64,000 nt of DNA from JAPHTQ01 sp050302275. Lineage in GTDB: Bacteria; Pseudomonadota; Gammaproteobacteria; Thiohalomonadales; Thiohalomonadaceae. The stretch lies in NCBI GenBank assembly GCA_050302275.1, contig JBNLAT010000002.1, positions 1 through 64,000 of the forward strand, given 5' to 3'. Of this stretch, positions 50,682 through 59,542 are shown in pieces; position 1 is the stretch's first letter, and every line of letters starts with the position of its first letter. The notes beneath the pieces are model-generated. The model was given only the letters and a program-made list of their open reading frames with translations. It was not told the DNA's origin and did not search any database. The translations under genes were made by a program, and so were the position numbers.

Positions 50682-51161
50682 ATGATCGAGGAGAATGCAC
50701 AGGTCGTCTCGGTCGAGGGTGAGCATGCCTGGGTCGAGAGTGAGCGGCGCAGCAGCTGCAGTAGTTGTTCCGCCAAGGGCTGCGGTACCGGCGCGCTGAG
50801 CAAGGTGCTGGGTGCCAAGATGCAGCGGATGAAGGTGCGCAATCCGATCAATGCCGTCGCTGGTGATGCGGTGATTGTCGGTATCGATGAGAGCGTGCTG
50901 TTGAAAGGTTCCCTGTTTGTCTATGTCTTACCCCTGCTGCTGATGTTGAGCGGGGGGCTGTTTGGCGAAGCGATGGCGCCGCAATGGGGTAGTGATGGCG
51001 AGGCCATGAGCCTGTTGTTTGGTTTGCTAGGGCTGGGCGGTGGCCTGCTCTGGCTACGCTATTTCAATCGTCGAGCGGCAAGCGATCCGCGTTACACCGC
51101 GGTGATCCTGCGCAAATGTTCCCCGGATGTTTCGATCAGCAATATTTCATTCAATCCCTGA
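50682..51161 (+). CDS. rseC: RseC/MucC-type membrane protein
   Basis: RseC family proteins are inner-membrane proteins of the sigma-E operon, also linked to SoxR reduction. The 159-residue protein has a Cys cluster (Cys26, Cys29, Cys34 in R-S-S-C-S-S-C-S-A-K-G-C-G) and two hydrophobic spans (about 70-90 and 105-122). It starts 9 nt after rseA, leaving no room for rseB. Confidence 0.9.
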   Translation: MIEENAQVVSVEGEHAWVESERRSSCSSCSAKGCGTGALSKVLGAKMQRMKVRNPINAVAGDAVIVGIDESVLLKGSLFVYVLPLLLMLSGGLFGEAMAPQWGSDGEAMSLLFGLLGLGGGLLWLRYFNRRAASDPRYTAVILRKCSPDVSISNISFNP

Positions 51162-51192
51162 TAGTAATAAATACCAGTACCACAGGTAGGCT

Positions 51193-52635
51193 ATGAAACG
51201 TATCTCTCTTTCCCGTACGACACACTATTTTCTTTTCCTGCTCTTCTCCATGGCGCTGATGCTGCAAAATGCACAGGCGCGAGAATTGCCCGAATTTACC
51301 CGCCTGGTGGAGAAGTACAGTCCTGCTGTGGTGAATATCAGCACCAAGCAGAAAGTGCACAACACCATCGCCGGTATGCCGCCGGGCATGGAGATACCCG
51401 ATTTCCCCAAAGGAACCCCCTGGGATGACCTGTTGCGCCGTTTCTTTGGCGACGGCGGTGAGGGTGGCCAGATGCCGCCTGAGCATGAGGCACGCTCGCT
51501 GGGTTCCGGTTTCATTATCGATAGCAAGGGTTACATCCTGACCAACAACCATGTGGTCGAGGGTGCCGATGAGATCATGGTGCGTCTGAGTGACCGCCGT
51601 GAATTGGTCGCGGAACTGATCGGCGCCGATAAGCGCAGTGATATCGCACTGTTGAAAGTGGATGCCAGTGACCTGCCGGTGGTCAAACTGGGTAACAGCA
51701 AGGATCTGAAAGTGGGCGAGTGGGTGATGGCTATCGGCTCACCCTTCGGTTTCGACCATTCTGTCTCTGTTGGTGTGATTAGCGCGCTTGGTCGTAGCCT
51801 GCCGAGTGAGAACTATGTGCCGTTTATCCAGACCGACGTGGCGATCAACCCGGGTAACTCTGGTGGCCCGCTGTTCAATCTGGATGGCGAAGTCGTGGGA
51901 ATTAACTCCCAGATCTACAGCCGTACCGGCGGTTTCATGGGGCTCTCCTTTGCCATTCCGATGGATGTGGTAATGGACGTGGTCAGCCAGATTAAAGAGC
52001 AGGGATACGTTTCCCGTGGCTGGCTCGGCGTGTTGATTCAGGATGTTACCCGCGAACTGGCCGAATCCTTTGGCATGAAGCGTCCTCACGGTGCCCTGGT
52101 GGCGCAGGTGATGGACGATTCGCCTGCGGCAAAAGGGGGCATCGAAGTAGGCGATATCATCACCGAGTTTAACGGTGAAGAGGTCACCTATTCTTCGGAC
52201 CTGCCACCTATTGTCGGTCGTACCCGGGTCGGCTCAGATGCCAAGGTCAAGGTCTTGCGTGACGGCAAGATGCGTAGTCTGGTGGTGCGCATCGGTGAAC
52301 TGCCTGCAGAGGCCAAGGCACAGGAGGAGAGCCCGAAGAAACCGGTGCTCAAGACCGATCGCCTGGGGCTCCAGGTCAGCAGCCTGAGCGCCGCTCAGCG
52401 TAAGGAGCTGGAGGTCAGTTCCGGAGTGCTGGTCGAGCAGGTGGATGACGGCGCTGCCAGTGCCGCGGGTATTATGCGTGGCGACGTGATTGTGAAGATC
52501 GGCGGCAAGTCGATCGACAGTGCCAGCAAATATCAGAAAGTGATCAAGGATCTGAAGGCGGGTGATTCCGTTCCCGTGCTGGTGGAACGCCGCGGTAATC
52601 CGCTGTTCCTGGCACTACGAGTGCCGAAGGATTGA
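51193..52635 (+). CDS. degP: Do-family periplasmic serine protease (DegP/MucD)
   Basis: Periplasmic quality-control protease/chaperone. The 480-residue precursor has a signal peptide (cleavage near A-Q-A-R, residue 27), a trypsin-like domain with catalytic His in T-N-N-H-V-V, Asp in S-D-I-A-L-L-K and Ser in G-N-S-G-G-P-L, and two PDZ domains (about 290-365 and 390-475). A MucD-like placement at the end of the sigma-E operon fits a role in degrading misfolded envelope proteins that would activate sigma-E. Confidence 0.95.
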   Translation: MKRISLSRTTHYFLFLLFSMALMLQNAQARELPEFTRLVEKYSPAVVNISTKQKVHNTIAGMPPGMEIPDFPKGTPWDDLLRRFFGDGGEGGQMPPEHEARSLGSGFIIDSKGYILTNNHVVEGADEIMVRLSDRRELVAELIGADKRSDIALLKVDASDLPVVKLGNSKDLKVGEWVMAIGSPFGFDHSVSVGVISALGRSLPSENYVPFIQTDVAINPGNSGGPLFNLDGEVVGINSQIYSRTGGFMGLSFAIPMDVVMDVVSQIKEQGYVSRGWLGVLIQDVTRELAESFGMKRPHGALVAQVMDDSPAAKGGIEVGDIITEFNGEEVTYSSDLPPIVGRTRVGSDAKVKVLRDGKMRSLVVRIGELPAEAKAQEESPKKPVLKTDRLGLQVSSLSAAQRKELEVSSGVLVEQVDDGAASAAGIMRGDVIVKIGGKSIDSASKYQKVIKDLKAGDSVPVLVERRGNPLFLALRVPKD

Positions 52636-52877
52636 GGCACCAGCTACGTTTCTATTACCGGGCGGCCTGTTCCCTGTGCGAAGAGATGCAGCAGGAACTG
52701 CTCGCCGCCCGGGCTAACTTCCCGTTTGAACTGGAGACGCTGGATATCGATTCCAGTGAGGAGTTGGTACGGCGCTACGATCACAAGGTGCCGGTGTTGA
52801 CCGACAGTGCCGATGAAGAGATTTGCCACTATTTTCTCGATCATGAGGCCTTGCGGGGCTATTTCGCAACGCATTGA
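52632..52877 (+). CDS. Glutaredoxin-like small thiol protein
   Basis: An 81-residue protein of the DUF836/glutaredoxin-like family with C-S-L-C (Cys13 and Cys16) in Y-R-A-A-C-S-L-C-E-E-M and the cis-Pro motif K-V-P-V-L near residue 53. The start is TTG overlapping the degP stop (TTGA), with AAGG upstream. It is probably cytoplasmic and involved in thiol reduction; substrate unknown. Confidence 0.83.
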   Translation: MRHQLRFYYRAACSLCEEMQQELLAARANFPFELETLDIDSSEELVRRYDHKVPVLTDSADEEICHYFLDHEALRGYFATH

Positions 52878-52899
52878 TCTACTGTAGAATTCCGCGCTT

Positions 52900-52905
52900 T
52901 ATAAT
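52900..52905 (+). promoter_or_regulatory. Candidate -10 element upstream of lepA
   Basis: A perfect TATAAT lies 77 nt upstream of the lepA start in the only sizable gap between degP and recO. No convincing -35 is seen (TTGATC is 19 nt away), so a separate lepA-lepB promoter is only suggested. Confidence 0.32.
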
Positions 52906-52981
52906 CATGTCTGCGGTATGGCCGTTACAGGCGGCATATCTGGCATAAATCCATCTGTTCAAGGCCCGGAAGAAACGCTAC

Positions 52982-54784
52982 GTGACCGATCAGCAACATA
53001 TTCGCAACTTCTCCATTATTGCCCATATCGACCACGGCAAATCGACTATCTCCGATCGCTTTATCCAGGTCTGTGGTGGCCTGTCTGAGCGGGAGATGGC
53101 CGCGCAGGTACTCGATTCCATGGATTTGGAGCGAGAGCGGGGGATTACTATCAAGGCGCAGAGCGTCTCCCTCAATTACACTGCGCGCAACGGCCAGACC
53201 TATCTACTCAACTTCATCGATACACCGGGGCATGTCGATTTCTCCTATGAAGTCTCCCGCTCACTGGCCGCCTGTGAAGGGGCGCTGTTGGTGGTAGATG
53301 CCTCTCAGGGGGTGGAGGCGCAGACGGTGGCCAACTGCTACACCGCCATCGAACAGGATCTGGAAGTCGTCCCGGTACTGAACAAGATCGATCTCCCTTC
53401 GGCCGAGCCGGAGCGGGTGATTAATGAAATCGAAGAGATAATCGGTATCGACGCCCACGATGCGGTGCGGGTTAGTGCCAAGACTGGTGTCGGCATCGAA
53501 GACCTGCTGGAACAACTGGTGGTACGCATCCCTGCCCCTGGCGGTAATCGTAGTGCGCCGTTGCAGGCCCTGATCATCGATTCATGGTTTGATAACTATC
53601 TCGGTGTTGTCTGTCTGGTGCGGGTGGTTAACGGCAGCATGAAGCCGAAACAGAAATTCACCGTGATGTCGACCGGACGTAGTCATCTGGTGGATCGAGT
53701 GGGAATTTTCTCCCCCAAAATGAAGGACACAGGTGAGCTGGCGGCCGGGGAGGTGGGATACCTCATTTCCGGAATCAAGGATATCGATGGTGCCCCGGTG
53801 GGTGACACCCTGACCCTGACCGATCAACCAGCGGATAAGCCCCTGCCCGGTTTCCAGCCTGCTCAGCCGAGGGTTTTCGCCGGTCTGTTCACCGTCAATA
53901 CTGATGACTATGAAGATTTGCGCGAGGCCTTGGCAAAACTGCGCCTTAACGATGCCTCGCTATTCTACGAGCCGGAGACCTCTCAGGCGCTCGGTTTCGG
54001 TTTCCGTTGCGGTTTCCTCGGTATGCTGCATATGGAGATCATTCAGGAGCGACTGGAGCGTGAGTACGATCTGGATCTGATCACCACTGCGCCGACCGTA
54101 ATCTATGAGGTGATTACCACCAAGGGGGAAACCCTGATGGTCGATAATCCTTCCAAATTGCCAGAGCGCAACGAAATCGAAGAGATTCGTGAGCCGATCA
54201 TTCAGGCTAATATTCTGGTGCCGCAGGATTATGTCGGTAATGTGATCTCCCTCTGCATCGAAAAACGTGGCGTGCAGAAGAATATGCAGTATCTGGGCAA
54301 GCAGGTGGCCCTGACCTATGAGATTCCGCTGAGCGAGGTGGTTATCGATTTCTTCGACCGGCTCAAATCAGTCAGTCGCGGTTTTGCCTCGCTGGACTAT
54401 CATTTTAAACGATTTGAGGCGGCGGACCTTGTACGTCTCGATATCATGATCAACGGTGAGATCGTCGATGCGTTGGCGATTATTACCCACCGCGATCAGT
54501 CCCAGTCTCGTGGCCGTGAACTGGCCGAGAAGATGAAAGAGCTGATCCCAAGACAGATGTTCGAAGTGGCGGTGCAGGCTGCCATTGGTAATCAGATCAT
54601 CGCCCGTACCAACGTCAAAGCGTTGCGCAAAAACGTCACGGCCAAGTGTTATGGTGGAGACGTCAGCCGTAAACGTAAGCTGCTAGAGAAGCAGAAAGCT
54701 GGTAAGAAGCGGATGAAACAGGTAGGTTCTGTGGAGATCCCGCAGGAAGCATTCTTCGCCGTGTTACACGTAGGAAAGAAATAA
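52982..54784 (+). CDS. lepA: Elongation factor 4
   Basis: LepA (EF4) is a ribosome-associated translational GTPase. The 600-residue protein has G1 A-H-I-D-H-G-K-S-T, G3 D-T-P-G-H-V-D-F, G4 N-K-I-D, EF-G-like domains and the unique C-terminal domain ending in A-K-C-Y-G-G-D-V-S-R-K-R-K-L-L-E-K-Q-K. The start is GTG 52982. The stop overlaps the lepB ATG by one base. Confidence 0.97.
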   Translation: MTDQQHIRNFSIIAHIDHGKSTISDRFIQVCGGLSEREMAAQVLDSMDLERERGITIKAQSVSLNYTARNGQTYLLNFIDTPGHVDFSYEVSRSLAACEGALLVVDASQGVEAQTVANCYTAIEQDLEVVPVLNKIDLPSAEPERVINEIEEIIGIDAHDAVRVSAKTGVGIEDLLEQLVVRIPAPGGNRSAPLQALIIDSWFDNYLGVVCLVRVVNGSMKPKQKFTVMSTGRSHLVDRVGIFSPKMKDTGELAAGEVGYLISGIKDIDGAPVGDTLTLTDQPADKPLPGFQPAQPRVFAGLFTVNTDDYEDLREALAKLRLNDASLFYEPETSQALGFGFRCGFLGMLHMEIIQERLEREYDLDLITTAPTVIYEVITTKGETLMVDNPSKLPERNEIEEIREPIIQANILVPQDYVGNVISLCIEKRGVQKNMQYLGKQVALTYEIPLSEVVIDFFDRLKSVSRGFASLDYHFKRFEAADLVRLDIMINGEIVDALAIITHRDQSQSRGRELAEKMKELIPRQMFEVAVQAAIGNQIIARTNVKALRKNVTAKCYGGDVSRKRKLLEKQKAGKKRMKQVGSVEIPQEAFFAVLHVGKK

Positions 54785-55620
54785 TGACTCTGGATTTTCC
54801 ACTACTGTTGGTTTTGCTGACCTTTTTCACTGGCATTGTCTGGGCGCTGGATGTTTTCTATCTGGGACCGAGACGTCTGCAATCCCTGGCTTCCATGGAT
54901 GCGGTTTCCGGCGGAGCCTCTGAAGAGATGCGTACCAAAGCGACCAATGAACCGTGGCTGGTGGAAATGTCGCGCACTTTCTTCCCCATTATTCTGTTGG
55001 TGCTGGTTGTCCGTTCCTTTATTGTTGAACCGTTCCGTATTCCCTCTGGTTCTATGATGCCGACGCTGCTGGTTGGTGATTTCATTCTGGTGAATAAATT
55101 TGCCTATGGCCTACGTCTGCCGGTACTCAACACCAAATTTCTGGATATCGACGAACCCAAGCGTGGCGAGGTATTTGTATTCCGCTACCCGGAAAACCCG
55201 CATGTCGATTACATTAAGCGGGTGATTGGTGTGCCGGGTGATCACATTGTCTATCACAACAAGCAGCTGACGATCAATGGACAAGCTGCGCCACAGGAGT
55301 ATCTGGATACTTATGTGGGGATTGGTAGCGGCAGAAGCTCTACCGGGGCGCGCCGACTGGAGGAAGACCTGCTAGGTATCAAACATAACATTCTAGTTAT
55401 GCCTGATCGTAATGTCTTCGGTGGTGATTTCGAGTACGTTGTGCCTGATGGGCAATACTTTGCCATGGGTGATAACCGCGATAACAGTCGTGATAGCCGA
55501 GCCTGGGGAACCGTCCCTGAGGCGAATCTGGTTGGAAAAGCCTTCATGATCTGGATGAACTGGGATTGGGATGCGGAAGGTTTTATCGACTGGAACAGAC
55601 TGGGTGATTCCCTCAAGTAG
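54784..55620 (+). CDS. lepB: Signal peptidase I
   Basis: LepB removes signal peptides of exported proteins. The 278-residue protein has two N-terminal membrane spans (about 5-22 and 60-80), the catalytic Ser in I-P-S-G-S-M-M-P-T-L and the general-base Lys in Y-I-K-R-V-I-G-V-P-G-D, plus box E M-G-D-N-R-D-N-S-R-D-S-R. It overlaps lepA by one base. Confidence 0.97.
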   Translation: MTLDFPLLLVLLTFFTGIVWALDVFYLGPRRLQSLASMDAVSGGASEEMRTKATNEPWLVEMSRTFFPIILLVLVVRSFIVEPFRIPSGSMMPTLLVGDFILVNKFAYGLRLPVLNTKFLDIDEPKRGEVFVFRYPENPHVDYIKRVIGVPGDHIVYHNKQLTINGQAAPQEYLDTYVGIGSGRSSTGARRLEEDLLGIKHNILVMPDRNVFGGDFEYVVPDGQYFAMGDNRDNSRDSRAWGTVPEANLVGKAFMIWMNWDWDAEGFIDWNRLGDSLK

Positions 55621-55629
55621 GAGCATTTT

Positions 55630-56019
55630 ATGCAAAATCGTAATCGGCGGCAGGCAGGTTTTACGCTATGGTCATTGGCTTTTCTTCTCTTGTTTATCGG
55701 TTTTCTCGCGTTCACTGTGCTAAAAATGTTTCCAGTGTATATGGAAGACTTTAATGTGAGTGGTGCATTGTCTGCTATGGAAAGTGAATCAAAAGAATAT
55801 GTTGGCTCAATGAACGTGCATCAGTCGGTGTTGAAAAGACTGGCTGTAAATAATGTAACTCGTGTGACATCAGATGATGTTAGCGTTGTCCGTGATAGTG
55901 ACAGGCAAACCTACGAGATTGAAGTTGATTATGACGTTATGATTCCTTACATGGGTAATGTATCCCTTTTGCTCAATTTCAACCATGTTGTGTCTGTTAG
56001 AGCAAGTGACTATCAATAA
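55630..56019 (+). CDS. DUF4845 family protein
   Basis: A 129-residue conserved protein of unknown function, found between lepB and rnc in many gammaproteobacteria. The N-terminus Q-A-G-F-T-L-W-S-L-A-F-L-L-L-F-I resembles a type IV prepilin leader plus hydrophobic helix, but lacks the usual Glu at +5. The remainder is predicted periplasmic. Base composition is visibly more AT-rich than lepB and lepA. It overlaps rnc by 14 nt. Confidence 0.78.
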   Translation: MQNRNRRQAGFTLWSLAFLLLFIGFLAFTVLKMFPVYMEDFNVSGALSAMESESKEYVGSMNVHQSVLKRLAVNNVTRVTSDDVSVVRDSDRQTYEIEVDYDVMIPYMGNVSLLLNFNHVVSVRASDYQ

Positions 56020-56683
56020 CTCTAGACTATGCAATGCTCTGGGATACACTTTCGTAAACGAAAGTGTATTGAAACAGGCTCTCACACACAGAAGTGCTTC
56101 ACGCGAAAATAATGAGCGTTTGGAGTTTCTTGGCGATTCGATTCTCAGTTTTGTCATTTCCACAGAACTCTACCGTCGTTTTGCGAATATCGATGAAGGA
56201 ACGTTAAGCCGATTGCGCGCGTCACTAGTCAAAGGCGATACATTGGCCTCACTGGCTCGTGGATTGGATTTGGGTGATTATCTATCACTTGGTCCCGGGG
56301 AGTTAAAGAGCGGTGGCTTTCGTCGTGGCTCTATTCTTGCCGATGCGCTTGAAGCCATCATTGGTGCGATCTTTCTTGATTCCGATATCGATACAGTCAA
56401 ACGGGTCATACTCTCAATGTATGCTGAACGGCTACAAAATGCCGACCCTTCCCGCGCACTCAAAGATCCCAAAACCCGGCTGCAGGAGTTTTTACAATCA
56501 CGCAGTCTTGACCTCCCTGAATATGAGGTAACCAATGTGCAGGGTAAGGCTCATGAGCAGCGTTTTACGGTGCAATGCCTCGTTCCTACTCTGGACAAGG
56601 CGGTGGTGGCCGAGGGAAGTAGTCGACGCAAAGCAGAGCAGGCTGTTGCAAGTGAAGCGCTAAAAAGATTGGGTTGTGAATAA
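56006..56683 (+). CDS. rnc: Ribonuclease III
   Basis: RNase III cuts double-stranded RNA, including rRNA precursors. From GTG 56006 the protein is 225 residues, aligning from T-I-N-N-S-R-L with the E. coli enzyme; earlier in-frame ATGs lie in DUF4845. It has the signature E-R-L-E-F-L-G-D-S-I-L near residue 38, the second acidic site D-A-L-E-A-I-I-G-A, and a C-terminal dsRBD. A likely substrate is the pnp leader stem-loop at 6135-6240. Confidence 0.93.
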   Translation: MTINNSRLCNALGYTFVNESVLKQALTHRSASRENNERLEFLGDSILSFVISTELYRRFANIDEGTLSRLRASLVKGDTLASLARGLDLGDYLSLGPGELKSGGFRRGSILADALEAIIGAIFLDSDIDTVKRVILSMYAERLQNADPSRALKDPKTRLQEFLQSRSLDLPEYEVTNVQGKAHEQRFTVQCLVPTLDKAVVAEGSSRRKAEQAVASEALKRLGCE

Positions 56684-56684
56684 G

Positions 56685-57575
56685 ATGGCATTCCGCAGTG
56701 GTTATGTAGCAATTGTTGGTCGCCCTAATGTCGGTAAATCTACCCTGATGAACCGCATTTTGGGACAAAAGATCAGTATCACCTCCAATAAACCGCAGAC
56801 GACTCGCCATCGCATCCTGGGTATCAAGACAGAAGAGAATTATCAGACGGTCTATGTCGATACCCCCGGTCTCCACCTGAATGCCAAAAAGGCGATGAAT
56901 CGCTACATGAATCGCGCCGCCAGTAGCAGTCTGGAAGATGTGGATCTGATCCTGTTTGTTATTGATGCACTGAAATGGACCGATGAAGATGAGAGTGTAC
57001 TGAAGCGACTGCGTGATCAGTCTGTGCCGGTAGTATTGGTGGTCAATAAAATTGATTACCTGAAGGAAAAGGAACAACTTTTACCACTGCTGCAACAACT
57101 TGCAGAAAAGATGGCGTTCCATGCTGTTCTGCCACTCTCAGCACTCAAGGGTAATAATGTCGCCGAGCTTGAAAAAGAGGTAGTTCAAGCCCTGCCAGAG
57201 TCAGAGCCGATCTATCCTGAAGAGTACGTCACTGATCGTAGTGAACGTTTTCTTGCTGCCGAGATTATTCGTGAAAAACTGATGCGCAGTATGGGTAAGG
57301 AGTTGCCTTACTCGGTTGCGGTTGAGATCGAACAGTTCAAGGATGACAATGGCCTGTTACGCATCAATGCGCTTATCTGGGTGGAACGGGAGAGTCAGAA
57401 GCGTATTGTTATCGGTAAGGGTGGTGAGCAGCTAAAAAACGTTGGCAAACAGTCGCGTATCGATATGGAAAAGCTGTTTGATGCCAAGGTCTTTCTACAG
57501 TTGTGGGTGAAGGTCAAGGAGGGCTGGTCCGACAACGAGCGGATTTTGCAGTCACTCGGATACCGGGATGAGTAG
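56685..57575 (+). CDS. era: GTPase Era
   Basis: Era binds the 3' end of 16S rRNA and supports 30S maturation. The 296-residue protein has G1 G-R-P-N-V-G-K-S-T, G3 D-T-P-G-L-H, G4 N-K-I-D and a C-terminal KH domain with I-G-K-G-G. ATG 56685 is 1 nt after rnc; a GTG at 56676 overlapping rnc is an alternative start. recO overlaps its 3' end by 8 nt. Confidence 0.96.
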   Translation: MAFRSGYVAIVGRPNVGKSTLMNRILGQKISITSNKPQTTRHRILGIKTEENYQTVYVDTPGLHLNAKKAMNRYMNRAASSSLEDVDLILFVIDALKWTDEDESVLKRLRDQSVPVVLVVNKIDYLKEKEQLLPLLQQLAEKMAFHAVLPLSALKGNNVAELEKEVVQALPESEPIYPEEYVTDRSERFLAAEIIREKLMRSMGKELPYSVAVEIEQFKDDNGLLRINALIWVERESQKRIVIGKGGEQLKNVGKQSRIDMEKLFDAKVFLQLWVKVKEGWSDNERILQSLGYRDE

Positions 57576-58320
57576 TGAGCGGCGCGTTGCCCTGCAATCA
57601 GCCTATATCCTCCACCGCAAACCCTATCGCGACACCAGCCTGCTACTGGAAGTCTTTAGCCGTGAACACGGTCGTATTGGTCTCGTAGCACGCGGCGCCC
57701 AGGGCAAACGTTCATCGCTCAAGGCGCTATTGCAACCTTTCCAACCGTTGCTGCTGTCCTGGAGTGGTCGTGGTGAACTACAAACCCTGACTGGTGCTGA
57801 GATAAACGGTCTCATGCCCATGCTAGGCGGTGAAGCATTGCTGGGTGGGTTTTATCTGAATGAGATTCTGATGCGCCTATTGCATCGCCATGACCCCCAT
57901 GCCGATCTCTATGACTGTTATCAGCAGACTCTGAACGGACTGGCAGGGGCGAGCGAACTCGATTGGCGCCTACGTCTGTTCGAGCGCGACCTGCTGCAGG
58001 AGCTGGGTTATGGCTTGCAATTGACCCACACTGCGACGGGTGAGCCGCTGGAGGCAAATCGTTACTATTGTTATAACCTGGAGCATGGTCCGTCGGCTGC
58101 TGCCGAGGGACAGACCGATTGTCTGCTAGTGCGGGGTGAGACTTTATTGGCGCTCGCCAGTGGAGATTCCGCCGGGGCAGCGTGCCGTAATGAGGCCAAG
58201 CGCCTGATGCGTGCGGTATTGCAGCCGTATCTGGGCAATCGACCACTGGCCAGTCGCGAACTATTTCGCGCACAAAATGGGCAGACTAAAAGCCGCAATT
58301 CCACAACCGATGAGGAGTGA
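57568..58320 (+). CDS. recO: DNA repair protein RecO
   Basis: RecO acts with RecR to load RecA onto gapped DNA. The 250-residue protein begins with an OB-fold (A-Y-I-L-H-R-K-P-Y-R-D-T-S-L-L-L-E-V-F-S) followed by a helical C-terminal domain. Zinc-finger cysteines are absent, as in many gammaproteobacterial RecO. It overlaps era by 8 nt and precedes pdxJ by 3 nt. Confidence 0.92.
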   Translation: MSSERRVALQSAYILHRKPYRDTSLLLEVFSREHGRIGLVARGAQGKRSSLKALLQPFQPLLLSWSGRGELQTLTGAEINGLMPMLGGEALLGGFYLNEILMRLLHRHDPHADLYDCYQQTLNGLAGASELDWRLRLFERDLLQELGYGLQLTHTATGEPLEANRYYCYNLEHGPSAAAEGQTDCLLVRGETLLALASGDSAGAACRNEAKRLMRAVLQPYLGNRPLASRELFRAQNGQTKSRNSTTDEE

Positions 58321-58323
58321 TGA

Positions 58324-59073
58324 GTGAGTAATCCGCAGTCGATTTTACTGGGCGTTAATATCGACCATGTCGCGACGCTGCGTCAGGCAAGGGGTACCCG
58401 TTACCCGGACCCGGTACAGGCGGCGCTTGAGGCGGAACAGGCCGGTGCGGACAGTATTACCTTGCATCTGCGGGAAGACCGTCGTCATATCCAGGAGCGG
58501 GATGTTCGTCTGCTGCGGGAACTTTTGCAGACTCGAATGAATCTGGAAATGGCAGTAACGGATGAAATGCTCGGTATGGCAGAAAAATATCGGCCACAGG
58601 ATTGTTGCCTGGTACCTGAGAAGCGCGAGGAGTTGACCACCGAGGGTGGTCTGGATGTGGCCGGACAGAAATCGCGTATCCGCGATGCCTGCACCAGATT
58701 GGCCGATGCCGGGGTGCGGGTTTCGCTCTTTATCGATGCAGAGCCCGCGCAAATCGAAGCAGCGGCCGAGTGCGGCGCACCGGTGATTGAAATTCACACC
58801 GGCCATTATGCCGATGCAGATAATCAGGAGGTCGCCCAGGCTGAACTGGCCCGGATCACTGCCGGGGTTGCGCTAGGGGTGAAAGCTGGATTACAGGTTA
58901 ATGCGGGGCATGGTCTGCACTACCACAACACCGCAGCCATCGCCGCGATTCCGGATATCCGTGAACTGAATATCGGTCATGCCATCATCTCCCATGCAGT
59001 GTTTAGCGGTTTGTCCGGTGCCGTTGCTGAGATGAAACAGATAATGAATGAAGCACGCCGTTACGGTGTGTAG
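58324..59073 (+). CDS. pdxJ: Pyridoxine 5'-phosphate synthase
   Basis: PdxJ condenses 1-deoxyxylulose 5-phosphate and 3-amino-2-oxopropyl phosphate to pyridoxine 5'-phosphate. The 249-residue TIM-barrel has G-V-N-I-D-H-V-A-T-L-R-Q-A-R-G-T at the N-terminus, L-R-E-D-R-R-H-I and G-H-G-L-H-Y-H-N-T. The start is GTG 58324. In E. coli acpS follows pdxJ; here an unrelated acidic gene follows. Confidence 0.96.
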   Translation: MSNPQSILLGVNIDHVATLRQARGTRYPDPVQAALEAEQAGADSITLHLREDRRHIQERDVRLLRELLQTRMNLEMAVTDEMLGMAEKYRPQDCCLVPEKREELTTEGGLDVAGQKSRIRDACTRLADAGVRVSLFIDAEPAQIEAAAECGAPVIEIHTGHYADADNQEVAQAELARITAGVALGVKAGLQVNAGHGLHYHNTAAIAAIPDIRELNIGHAIISHAVFSGLSGAVAEMKQIMNEARRYGV

Positions 59074-59140
59074 CCTTTTTACTCCGCATGCCAGATGTTA
59101 GGGTATGCCTCTATTCGTTAAACGATTCAGGATGTAACAG

Positions 59141-59539
59141 ATGTTGGAGTATGTCTTTTTTGATGAAGGTATTCGCGACAAGTTTGTCGAAGAGTTGCGA
59201 GCCAAGGGCGTTGACGTTACCACTTCAGATGATGCTGGATGTCTGGCCGAGGTGCCTGAGGACCTCGACGATAAACTGGCAGACGAAGTGGATTATCTCT
59301 ATGAAAAGTTGTTGCAGGAAACGGCAGAACTGTTAGAAGAGAGCGAAGGCGTCTTTGAAAAGAACGTCATGGGTGTAATGGTGGCGCTGGAGGATGGCAC
59401 ACCCTGTACCATTCGACTCGATCCCGATCTGGTTGCCCGGTTGCTGAACTGTATCTCGATGGAAGAGCTACGCGATCTGGCCCAGGTCATCGCTGAAGGG
59501 GTGCAGAATCCCGACAATCGTCCACTCTGCCACACCTGA
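59141..59539 (+). CDS. Acidic protein of unknown function
   Basis: I do not recognise this 132-residue protein. It is strongly acidic, with a predicted helical middle (D-D-K-L-A-D-E-V-D-Y-L-Y-E-K-L-L-Q-E-T-A-E-L-L) and a short beta-like stretch G-V-M-V-A-L-E-D-G-T-P-C-T-I-R-L-D near residue 85. No signal peptide or membrane span is seen; there are three Cys. It lies 3 nt upstream of the SQR-like gene, so the two are probably one operon. Confidence 0.75.
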   Translation: MLEYVFFDEGIRDKFVEELRAKGVDVTTSDDAGCLAEVPEDLDDKLADEVDYLYEKLLQETAELLEESEGVFEKNVMGVMVALEDGTPCTIRLDPDLVARLLNCISMEELRDLAQVIAEGVQNPDNRPLCHT

Positions 59540-59542
59540 ACC

